A stretch of DNA of 64,000 bases from Flavobacterium sp. Root901. GTDB lineage: Bacteria > Bacteroidota > Bacteroidia > Flavobacteriales > Flavobacteriaceae. The notes under the pieces were generated by a model. The model was not told where the DNA came from, did no database searches, and saw only the letters and a program-made list of their open reading frames with translations. The stretch spans positions 560,549 to 624,548 of the forward strand of contig NZ_LMJB01000005.1 of NCBI RefSeq assembly GCF_001429765.1, given 5' to 3'. Shown piece by piece: positions 55,601 through 61,972 of this stretch. Positions within the stretch are counted from its first letter, which is position 1, and each line of letters opens with the position of its first letter. Position numbers and translations under genes: made by a program.

Positions 55601-55739
55601 AAGTAACAACTCCGTTAATCACTCTGCCCTGAGCCGACATTTGATTAACAGCAAATAATAGCATAAAGATTGCTAAAATCCAGTCTTTTTTTGGCAATAA
55701 AAAATTGCGGTAAAAAATTAATTGTTGGTTTGTTATCAT
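52683..55739 (-). CDS. susC: SusC/RagA family TonB-dependent transporter
   Basis: 1018 residues. Signal peptide ending QMSAQ (about residue 36), then a carboxypeptidase-regulatory-like domain (about 39-115), the SusC signature GYGTQKKSDLTGSV and plug (about 122-245, with GVRGANGVVIITTKKGK), then a 22-strand barrel ending LGVEVSF. It imports oligosaccharides using TonB energy. First gene of the arabinan block; four AraR-type dyads lie upstream. Confidence 0.96.
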   Translation of the reverse strand: MITNQQLIFYRNFLLPKKDWILAIFMLLFAVNQMSAQGRVINGVVTSAQDNLPLPGVNIMIKGTKTVATTGFDGEYSIKASPNDVLIYSFIGFQNKEIAVGNQTKINITLNEDTNKLNEVVVIGYGTQKKSDLTGSVSVVNMESAKKTVTYDAAKMLQGQVPGVTVQSSGEPGGFVNIKIRGITSFTNNNPLFIIDGIMVDAPYDFAPGEIESMQVLKDASSAAIYGVRGANGVVIITTKKGKEGRMDVKFKSIVGLQTVPKKWDVTDRLGYQKITSEAERNRDIRAGVPVNIAPGNDPSSPSYISNVNTDWQKEALQTGVVQNQALTFTGGAESLAYSFNVDYFKNTSYVRTPQDYERLSTNLNLNGKKGKFKYGAKMGYTQSDKEIFNEYNAGQTVISDILGAVPTMPVYDPNRLGGYGGTDNLTQRAISMNPIGYNNLIENSGKRNRFLGDVWAELEIVKGLKYKLDVSYDRTDWENRKFIPPSDLGWYYITTNDEASLDISTGNELRTFLNNLLTYEVTLGKHKIDALAGWIQEKRDNHSITTRGVGFEPGEISMLQYADARNASEYKFTITGVSYISRLNYSYDDRYLLQANFRQDKTSLFSQINNSANFYSFSGGWRISNEKFIHLPSWVSNIKLRGGYGTIGNNTIPQYFFATTVNSFAGYDFNNELAPGTTVVSALDPNVHWEKTSSTNIGLELGFLDNDLQFTAEYFLKKSDDLLLGVPLPFSTGAFPSNVTTNAGAMQNSGVEFTASYSNHHHKFKYDIAANFGTLKNEITKIGVNGNPIYGAVSKTEVGRSAGELFAWEAIGIFQNAAEVASSPTQTGAAPGDVKFKDVNSDGIITDADRTFQGVTIPKYGFGLNFSASYSNFDFSMFWQGSGGNKVFNAMYRNLMIGQYTNHHTDELNYWTPTNTNTNVPAPVIGDPNGNARDSNRFIESGDYVKLQTMEIGYNIPFKDKFIQKAKVYLNGQNLLTISKYKGYDPDFNSDGLISRGYDAGSFPNPRTISLGVEVSF

Positions 55740-55774
55740 ACTGGTTTATTTAAGGTTGGTTTTTGTTAGTTAAT

Positions 55775-55793
55775 AAGTGTTAATCTTACATTT
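55775..55793. promoter_or_regulatory. AraR-type operator 1 (susC leader)
   Basis: AAGTGTTAATCTTACATTT, fitting AARTGT-N7-ACAYTT. It lies 36 bp before the susC start, downstream of a possible promoter (minus-strand TTAATTTG at 55831-55824), so a bound protein would block elongation. Confidence 0.65.
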
Positions 55794-55873
55794 GTAAATT
55801 TAACTAAAAAAAAACCTCAAAAACAAATTAATATGACAAAAAAACAAGTGAAAAAAAACACATATCGTAAATT

Positions 55874-55892
55874 AAGTGTAAACTAAACATTT
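55874..55892. promoter_or_regulatory. AraR-type operator 2
   Basis: AAGTGTAAACTAAACATTT, same 19-bp pattern. It lies about 45 bp upstream of the candidate susC -7 element. Confidence 0.65.
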
Positions 55893-55940
55893 AAAATCTT
55901 GCTGTTTTTTTCAAAAAAACAACCATTTTTTAAAGCTTAA

Positions 55941-55959
55941 TTGTGTAAAAACTACACTT
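55941..55959. promoter_or_regulatory. AraR-type operator 3
   Basis: TTGTGTAAAAACTACACTT, with GTGT and ACAC half-sites in the same register but TT in place of AA at the left edge. Its centre is 67 bp from operator 2. Confidence 0.55.
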
Positions 55960-56052
55960 TTTATAAAAATGCCTCTTTTTAAGCAAAAAAGCATCGCATT
56001 AAAAAAATGATAAAAGAGCTGTTTTTTAGTTATTTGAATGCGAGAAAAACTT

Positions 56053-56060
56053 TAATTTTG
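56053..56060 (+). promoter_or_regulatory. Candidate -7 element for araR
   Basis: TAATTTTG fits TAnnTTTG, with a TTG 16 nt upstream (56034-56036). A second candidate, TATTTTTG, is at 56179-56186. Either would place operator 4 in the transcribed leader. The rest of the 55740-56306 gap shows no gene. Confidence 0.4.
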
Positions 56061-56233
56061 TAAATAAAAACTTATTCTATACTTATGTTTTAGCCCTTAT
56101 TTTGAACTTTCATTCAAAAAACTATCCTGTAATGTCCTGTTTTAGACTTAAAAAAATCATAAAAAGAAAAATGAATGTTATTTTTGTTCAAAAAAAAGAT
56201 TTTTTAACGCTATTTCTAAAGAGTTATTTATGT

Positions 56234-56252
56234 AAGTGTGAAATCTACATTA
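56234..56252. promoter_or_regulatory. AraR-type operator 4 (araR leader)
   Basis: AAGTGTGAAATCTACATTA, same pattern, 55 bp before the araR start. The position suggests autoregulation. Confidence 0.65.
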
Positions 56253-56306
56253 ATAAATTATGATAGAAATCAGGAAGTTTATATCTTTACCAATAAAATA
56301 TTGAAT

Positions 56307-56996
56307 ATGCTAAACAATTATAGCTCTGCCGATAAGGTCTTACTAGCGGTAGATTGTATTATTTTTGGATTCGACAATGACGGTTTAAAAATACTTTTAA
56401 TTCAAAGGGATTTTGAACCGGAAAAAGGAAAATGGTCATTGATTGGCGGATTCTTAAAACGTGATGAAGTTTTAGACGATGCCGCTATCAGAATTTTAAA
56501 TACATATACAGGTTTAAACGATATCTATATGGAGCAGTTATATGCTTATAGTGAAATTGATCGTGACCCTGTCGAAAGAACAATATCTGTTTCCTATTTT
56601 GCTTTGATCAATATTGAAAATCATAATGCCGAACTAATTAAAAATTATCATGCAGAATGGTTTCCAATTAACGATGCGCCAAACTTAATTTTTGACCACA
56701 ATGAAATGGTTCAAAATGCTATAAAAAGACTTCGTTATAAAACTTCCATAAAACCTATTGGCTTTGAATTGCTTCCTGAAAAATTCACTATGCGCCAGCT
56801 TTTAGAATTGTATGAAGCGATTTTAAGCAAAGAGTTAGATAAGAGAAACTTTATCAGCAAAATTAATTCTCTTGAAATCCTGAACAAGCTTGACGAAAAA
56901 GATATGCAGTCATCCAGAAAAGGATCTTATTTGTATACGTTCAATAAAGAGAAATATGAAGAGAAACTCTTAAACGATTTTGTCCTGAACTTATAA
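56307..56996 (+). CDS. araR: AraR-type Nudix-domain transcriptional regulator
   Basis: 229 residues. A Nudix-like N-terminal domain (about 8-140, LLAVDCIIFGFDNDGLKILL and GKWSLIGGFLKRDEVLDDAA begin its parts) has a degenerate Nudix box, as expected for a ligand sensor rather than a hydrolase. A winged helix domain follows (about 145-225, EKFTMRQLLELYEAILSKEL begins it; ending GSYLYTFNKEKYEEKL). This layout matches the NrtR-like AraR of Bacteroides, which responds to arabinose. ATG 56307 was preferred because the conserved part starts soon after; an open frame begins 23 codons upstream within operator 4. Divergent from susC. Confidence 0.88.
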   Translation: MLNNYSSADKVLLAVDCIIFGFDNDGLKILLIQRDFEPEKGKWSLIGGFLKRDEVLDDAAIRILNTYTGLNDIYMEQLYAYSEIDRDPVERTISVSYFALINIENHNAELIKNYHAEWFPINDAPNLIFDHNEMVQNAIKRLRYKTSIKPIGFELLPEKFTMRQLLELYEAILSKELDKRNFISKINSLEILNKLDEKDMQSSRKGSYLYTFNKEKYEEKLLNDFVLNL

Positions 56997-57003
56997 AAAG
57001 TTA

Positions 57004-57046
57004 GCCACAGATTTAAAAAATCATTTTAATCCTTTTAATCTGTGGC
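57004..57046. repeat. Palindromic intergenic repeat (GCCACAGATT type)
   Basis: GCCACAGATT (57004-57013) and AATCTGTGGC (57037-57046) are perfect complements around an AT-rich loop. The same arms form the last module of the composite repeats at 44111 and 46450. Confidence 0.65.
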
Positions 57047-57062
57047 AATTTAATAAAAAAAC

Positions 57063-57097
57063 AAAACCCTGAAATCCACAACTTTCAGGGTTTTTTC
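57063..57097 (+). terminator. Terminator of araR
   Basis: AAAACCCTGAAA (57063-57074) pairs with TTTCAGGGTTTT (57083-57094), loop of 8 nt, followed by T residues. Confidence 0.85.
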
Positions 57098-57190
57098 TTC
57101 AATAAAACTACTATTAAAAAAAATAAACAATTATCTTTTAACCTTTGTTTCAACGATTATTATGAACACTAATCGATAAAAACAATTAAT

Positions 57191-57220
57191 AAGTGTAAAA
57201 TTTACATTTGCAAATGTAAA
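57191..57220. promoter_or_regulatory. Orphan AraR-type operator fused to a 20-bp palindrome
   Basis: AAGTGTAAAATTTACATTT (57191-57209) is the best-formed of the seven sites. It overlaps a perfect palindrome, TTTACATTTGCAAATGTAAA (57201-57220), giving three consecutive half-sites. The palindrome contains TACATTTG, a -7 element, on both strands. It lies between the 3' ends of araR and gntR, so no gene obviously uses it. The remaining part of the 56997-57307 gap is AT-rich and empty. Confidence 0.6.
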
Positions 57221-57307
57221 CAAAATAAATCTTTCAAAACAAAAAAATAATTTTTATTAATTTATAATTGGTTTATTAAACAAAAAGGTGTTTTGCTGTG
57301 AAATAAG

Positions 57308-58306
57308 TTATAACGAATTACGCATAATTAAAGATGATTTATTTTCAATTTGTTCTTTTTTGCCTTTCAAAACCATTTCGGCCAGAATCTTTCCCATTGC
57401 TTCAAAATGTGTAGAAATGGTTGTAATTCCGTTTGCCGCAATTTTTTTCAGCGGTGTTTCATTATATGATATTATACCAAAATCAGTTCCCAGTTTTAGG
57501 TTTTTATCTCTCGCATTTTCGATTACTCGAACCAAATCACGATCATTCGGAATAATGTATAAATCTCCTGCCGTAATTTCCCTGTTTGTAAATTCAGTTA
57601 TAATTTCAGATTCAAAGTGATATTCGGCACAAAAATCTTCAAAACCCAGTTTCATTCCCAATGGTTCTCTAAATCCCGGAAAAATCAAAATTAATTTTTT
57701 GTATTTATTCAGTCTTTCTTTTCCTTTTTTCAAACCTTCAAAAATATCTTTTTGATGATTTTGATAAATCGCCGGATAGGATTTTAAATCAGGATTGGTC
57801 TGGTCCAGAATAATTACTTCACCTACTGGTAGGGTTTTTATCGAATTCAGAATATCTTTTAAATCTGTCGGCATCAATATGTATTTTGTATAATTTCCGT
57901 TGCTGTCGTTTATCAGCTTTTGAAAAACCTGGCTGTTAAAATGGTGAAAGAAAATATCAACCTGAACATTTTTGCCAATGTTGTTTAAAAACGAATTATA
58001 AATGTCTTCTTTAAAAATATTCAACTCATCAAAAAGTAAAAAAATCTTTTGTTTTATAGTGATTTCAACGCTTTTAACGTAATATCCTTTTCCGGGAATG
58101 GCATAAATAATTCCTCTTTTTTTAAGTTCATCATATGCCAGCAAAACAGTATCGCGCGACATCGAAAAAGCCAGACACACTTTATTTACTGAAGGAAGGC
58201 GGTCGTTTTTTACAAGCTTTTCTTCTTCAATTGCTTTTTCTATTGAAAGAATAATCTGTTTATATTTTGGCAGACCAATGTTATTTTGGATCGAAATTAT
58301 ATTCAT
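57308..58306 (-). CDS. GntR-family regulator with sugar-binding domain
   Basis: 332 residues. A GntR winged helix is at about 10-75 (KYKQIILSIEKAIEEEKLV, RLPSVNKVCLAFSMSRDTVLLAYDELKKRG in its parts). A LacI-type periplasmic-binding-like domain follows (about 90-325; ending LAEMVLKGKKEQIENKSS). It is divergent from the galM-galK-galT genes and probably senses a sugar and controls them through the direct repeat at 58338-58354. Confidence 0.87.
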   Translation of the reverse strand: MNIISIQNNIGLPKYKQIILSIEKAIEEEKLVKNDRLPSVNKVCLAFSMSRDTVLLAYDELKKRGIIYAIPGKGYYVKSVEITIKQKIFLLFDELNIFKEDIYNSFLNNIGKNVQVDIFFHHFNSQVFQKLINDSNGNYTKYILMPTDLKDILNSIKTLPVGEVIILDQTNPDLKSYPAIYQNHQKDIFEGLKKGKERLNKYKKLILIFPGFREPLGMKLGFEDFCAEYHFESEIITEFTNREITAGDLYIIPNDRDLVRVIENARDKNLKLGTDFGIISYNETPLKKIAANGITTISTHFEAMGKILAEMVLKGKKEQIENKSSLIMRNSL

Positions 58307-58337
58307 ACGAAAAGTGAATTTTGTGCAATATACAAAA

Positions 58338-58354
58338 ACTGGTAGGTACTGGTA
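58338..58354. promoter_or_regulatory. Direct repeat, probable GntR operator
   Basis: ACTGGTA occurs at 58338-58344 and 58348-58354, ten bases apart, one helical turn. It lies 31 bp from the gntR start and 21 bp upstream of the galM -7 element (TATTTTTG, 58376-58383), overlapping its -33 zone. GntR operators are usually inverted repeats, so the direct arrangement is unusual. Confidence 0.5.
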
Positions 58355-58407
58355 TGCAAAAATAAAAAATGTTTCTATTTTTGAATTTCATTTTTGGCAA
58401 AATTTAC

Positions 58408-59463
58408 ATGGAAATAAAACATAAATCGCATTTAAAGGAAACTAATAATTCTAAATCCTTTGGTTTCATGCCAGATAACAACGAAATTCATTCTTTCGAA
58501 TTATCAAATAAAAACGGTATGAAAGCAGAGATTATAAATTATGGAGCAACGGTAACGTCTTTACAAATTCCGCTTTCTAATGGAAATCTAGTTGATGTCG
58601 TTTTAGGTTTTGATTCCCTTTCTTCGTATTTAGAATCTTACTCTCTGCCAAGTGCGCCTTATTTTGGAACAACAGTTGGCCGTTATGCCGGAAGAATTAA
58701 TAAAGGAAATTTTGCTTTAAATGGAAAAACGTATCAGTTAAACCAAAACAATAACGAAAATTCGCTTCACGGCGGCAATGTTGGTTTTGGAAAAAAAACA
58801 TGGAATGTTACCAGCCAGACTTCAGGCGAAAATCCATCTGTAACTTTTAGTCTTATAAGCGAGGATTCAGATGAAAATTATCCGGGAGAATTGCAGGTTG
58901 ATTTAACCTATACCCTGACTGAAGAAAATGAATTGAAATTAGAGTACAAAGCAGTTTCGACAGAAGATACGATTATAAATTTAACGCATCATAGTTATTT
59001 TAATCTTGACGGGCACCAGACAAGCGTTTTAAATCAGAAGATTTTTATTGATGCCGAAAAAATGTTAGAAACCAATCAGGAAAATATTCCAACAGGAAAA
59101 TTTATTGACCTTAACCATCACGAGTTTGATTTTAGAACTGAGAAGAATTGTCCGGCTTCAATCGATAATTCCTTTGTCCTTAAAACAACAAATGAGGCTG
59201 TTGCCGCTTTATCGAGCTCAAAAAACAATTTGAAAATGAATGTCTTTACAGATCAGCCAAGTGTACATATATATGTAGGCGGAAATTGTTTTGATGTTTT
59301 AAAAGGAAAAAACAATGCTGTCTATCATTCGACAAGCGGTATTTGTTTTGAAACCCAAAATTTTCCGGATGCTCCAAATCAGGCGCGTTTTCCGAATCCT
59401 GTTTTAAAAAAAGACGAAATATATACTCAGAAAACAGTTTACAAATTTGAGAATATCAACTAA
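58408..59463 (+). CDS. galM: Cytoplasmic aldose 1-epimerase (galactose mutarotase)
   Basis: 351 residues, no signal peptide. GRYAGRINKGNFALNGKTY (start GRYAGRINKG), NSLHGGNVGFGKKTW, catalytic His in LTHHSYFNLDG and Glu in CFETQNFPDAPN. An open frame begins at 58369, but the -7 element TATTTTTG at 58376-58383 lies inside that stretch, so ATG 58408 is the better start. Followed 23 bp later by galK: the mutarotase supplies alpha-galactose to the kinase. Confidence 0.92.
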   Translation: MEIKHKSHLKETNNSKSFGFMPDNNEIHSFELSNKNGMKAEIINYGATVTSLQIPLSNGNLVDVVLGFDSLSSYLESYSLPSAPYFGTTVGRYAGRINKGNFALNGKTYQLNQNNNENSLHGGNVGFGKKTWNVTSQTSGENPSVTFSLISEDSDENYPGELQVDLTYTLTEENELKLEYKAVSTEDTIINLTHHSYFNLDGHQTSVLNQKIFIDAEKMLETNQENIPTGKFIDLNHHEFDFRTEKNCPASIDNSFVLKTTNEAVAALSSSKNNLKMNVFTDQPSVHIYVGGNCFDVLKGKNNAVYHSTSGICFETQNFPDAPNQARFPNPVLKKDEIYTQKTVYKFENIN

Positions 59464-59486
59464 AACTAACTGCCAATTACAATACA

Positions 59487-60647
59487 ATGAATGACATTTT
59501 AATACAAAATACTACTGCTTTTTTTGAAAAGTCTTTTGGATCTAAACCAGAAAAAGTGGTGCTTTCTCCGGGAAGAATTAATATTATCGGTGAGCATATT
59601 GATTACAATGATGGTTATGTTCTGCCGGCCGCAATAGATAAGGTTATTTGTTTTGCATTTGAAAAAAGCAATTCCAAAAAATCAAAAATTATCGCAATTG
59701 ACTTAAACGAAGAATTTGAAATTGATTTAACTGAAGAGGTTAAATTGAGCGACATTGTCTGGACCAATTACATTCGCGGTGTCATAAAACAATTGCAGGA
59801 TAACGGATTTTCTTTTGAAGGTTTCAATTGTGTTTTTAGCAGTAACATTCCGGTTGGATCCGGTTTATCTTCTTCTGCAGCTTTAGAGTGCGGAATGATA
59901 TTCGGAATTAAACAGCTTTTTGATTTAAAAATTGAAAAAGTCGATATAGCATTATTAGGACAAAAGGCAGAACACTGGGTTGGGATTAACTGCGGAATTA
60001 TGGATCAGTTCTCGAGCGTTCATGGTCTTGAAAATAAAGTAATAAAATTAGACTGCAACACGCTGGATTTTGAATATCATAATGCCGATTTTAAAGAGTA
60101 TTCTCTTGTTTTATTTGACAGTAATGTTAAACATTCCCTTTTTACATCTGAATATAATACCCGCAGAATTGAGTGTGAACAGGGATTATCCATCATTAAA
60201 AACAATTTTCCGGAAGTAAAAAGTTTTAGAGACTGCTCTGAAGAACAACTTTTAAGCATTCAGGACAAAATGAGTGAAACTGTTTTTAAAAGAGTCTATT
60301 TTGTTGTAAAAGAAATTAACCGTGTCATAAAAGCCTGCGAAGCTCTGGATAAAGGAGATATAGAACTTTTAGGACAATTGCTTTTTGAAACCCATTATGG
60401 TTTATCGCAGGAATATGAAGTAAGCTGCGCCGAACTCGACATGCTTGTAGATACCGCAAAAGCAGATAATGCAATAATTGGTTCCCGTGTAATGGGAGGC
60501 GGTTTTGGCGGCTGCACTATAAATTTAATTAAAAAAGGACATGAAAATGAGGTAAAAAGTAAGTTTTCAAATCTTTATTTAGATACATTTGGGATTCAAT
60601 TAAAATTTTATGATGTAAAAATCTCAAACGGAACAACATTACTTTAA
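59487..60647 (+). CDS. galK: Galactokinase
   Basis: 386 residues, GHMP family. Phosphorylates galactose at C1. Motifs: SPGRINIIGEHIDYNDGYVLP with the galactose-binding EHIDY, the ATP loop PVGSGLSSSAALE, and SRVMGGGFGGCTI near the C-terminus. Second gene of galM-galK-galT. Confidence 0.97.
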   Translation: MNDILIQNTTAFFEKSFGSKPEKVVLSPGRINIIGEHIDYNDGYVLPAAIDKVICFAFEKSNSKKSKIIAIDLNEEFEIDLTEEVKLSDIVWTNYIRGVIKQLQDNGFSFEGFNCVFSSNIPVGSGLSSSAALECGMIFGIKQLFDLKIEKVDIALLGQKAEHWVGINCGIMDQFSSVHGLENKVIKLDCNTLDFEYHNADFKEYSLVLFDSNVKHSLFTSEYNTRRIECEQGLSIIKNNFPEVKSFRDCSEEQLLSIQDKMSETVFKRVYFVVKEINRVIKACEALDKGDIELLGQLLFETHYGLSQEYEVSCAELDMLVDTAKADNAIIGSRVMGGGFGGCTINLIKKGHENEVKSKFSNLYLDTFGIQLKFYDVKISNGTTLL

Positions 60648-60663
60648 TACCACACACAACACA

Positions 60664-61725
60664 ATGAAAAATTTTGACATTAACGAAGATCCTCACAGAC
60701 GTTTTAATCCCTTAATTAATGAATGGGTTTTGGTTTCACCTCATCGTGCAAAACGTCCGTGGCAGGGACAAAATGAAACCATTTCGACAGAATCACTCCC
60801 AAAACATGATCCGGAATGTTATTTATGTCCCGGAAATGCCCGTGCAAACGGAGTAAATAATCCTGCATACAAAAGCAGTTTTGTATTTGACAATGACTTT
60901 GCTGCATTAAAACAGGATGAAATTATTTTTGAAGAAGATATTAAACATACATTTTTTAAGGCAAAACCAGAACAGGGAATTTCGAGAGTGGTTTGTTTTT
61001 CTCCAAGACACGATCTTACCTTACCGGAAATGGAAGTTTCGGATATTGAAAACATTGTAAAAACATGGCAAAAAGAATATACTGATTTAGGAAGTATTAA
61101 ATATATCAATCACGTTCAGATTTTTGAAAACAAAGGGAGTGTAATGGGCTGCAGCAACCCGCACCCACACGGTCAGATCTGGGCGCAGTCTTCACTGCCA
61201 ACTCAGGTTGAAAAAACGCATCACAGTTTAAAATCTTATTTTGATAAAAATCACAGAACTTTATTAGAAGATTACGTTCAGGCCGAGTTAAAAGCCGGAG
61301 TGCGAATTGTAATCGAAAACGAACATTTTGTTGCATTGGTTCCATTCTGGGCAATCTGGCCTTATGAAACGATGATTGTAAGCAAAAAAGCAATCAGCAA
61401 AATAACTGATTTTAACGCTGAAGAAGTTTCGGCTTATGCCAAAATTTTAAAACAGTTAACGATTAAATACGATAATTTATTCAATACTTCATTTCCGTAT
61501 TCGTCAGGAATCCATCAGGCGCCAACAGACGGTTTCGATCATCCTGAATGGCATTTTCATATGCATTTTTATCCGCCTTTGCTTCGTTCTGCAACTGTAA
61601 AAAAATTCATGGTAGGATATGAAATGATGGGAGAATCGCAAAGAGATATTACTCCCGAAAAAAGCGCCGAAATTTTAAGACAGCAAGCGGAGATTCATTA
61701 TAAAAATGCTGTAAAAATTGACTAA
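60664..61725 (+). CDS. galT: Galactose-1-phosphate uridylyltransferase
   Basis: 353 residues. Exchanges UDP between glucose 1-phosphate and galactose 1-phosphate (Leloir pathway). The zinc motif C-x-x-C is in CYLCPGNARA, the nucleophilic His in NPHPHGQIWAQ, and HQAPTDGFDHPEWHFHMHF (start HQAPTDGFDH) supplies further ligands. 16 bp after galK. galE is not in the window. Confidence 0.97.
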   Translation: MKNFDINEDPHRRFNPLINEWVLVSPHRAKRPWQGQNETISTESLPKHDPECYLCPGNARANGVNNPAYKSSFVFDNDFAALKQDEIIFEEDIKHTFFKAKPEQGISRVVCFSPRHDLTLPEMEVSDIENIVKTWQKEYTDLGSIKYINHVQIFENKGSVMGCSNPHPHGQIWAQSSLPTQVEKTHHSLKSYFDKNHRTLLEDYVQAELKAGVRIVIENEHFVALVPFWAIWPYETMIVSKKAISKITDFNAEEVSAYAKILKQLTIKYDNLFNTSFPYSSGIHQAPTDGFDHPEWHFHMHFYPPLLRSATVKKFMVGYEMMGESQRDITPEKSAEILRQQAEIHYKNAVKID

Positions 61726-61778
61726 ATTTTTAGGTTTATAACCTGCGGTCTAAAAATTTAACAGAATTTACCGTCTAT

Positions 61779-61797
61779 AAATGTAAATAACACATTT
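61779..61797. promoter_or_regulatory. AraR-type operator before the symporter gene
   Basis: AAATGTAAATAACACATTT has perfect 6-bp arms and the AARTGT-N7-ACAYTT pattern. It lies 7 bp upstream of the -33 TTG at 61805, unlike the araB site that covers the -33 element. Confidence 0.65.
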
Positions 61798-61804
61798 AAA
61801 ATAG

Positions 61805-61833
61805 TTGTTTTTTAAGTTTTTATTTTAAATTTG
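61805..61833 (+). promoter_or_regulatory. Promoter of the SSS symporter gene
   Basis: TTG at 61805-61807 and TAAATTTG at 61826-61833, 18 nt apart, are a full match. The leader is about 135 nt. It shows that the symporter can be expressed apart from galMKT. Confidence 0.65.
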
Positions 61834-61972
61834 GCTTTTGTTCTTAATTTGATAAAAATATAACAGAATAAAAACACATATTTCAAATTTAAACGCATTA
61901 ACCAAAACAAATATCATTTTTAAACTTTTTAACTTAAACAATCTATACTAATTATCTAAAATACTATTAACA

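Noticed and set aside
57288..57620. Plus-strand 110-codon frame after the orphan AraR site as its target gene
   Set aside because: It is entirely antisense to the C-terminal part of the GntR regulator and lacks any recognisable motif.
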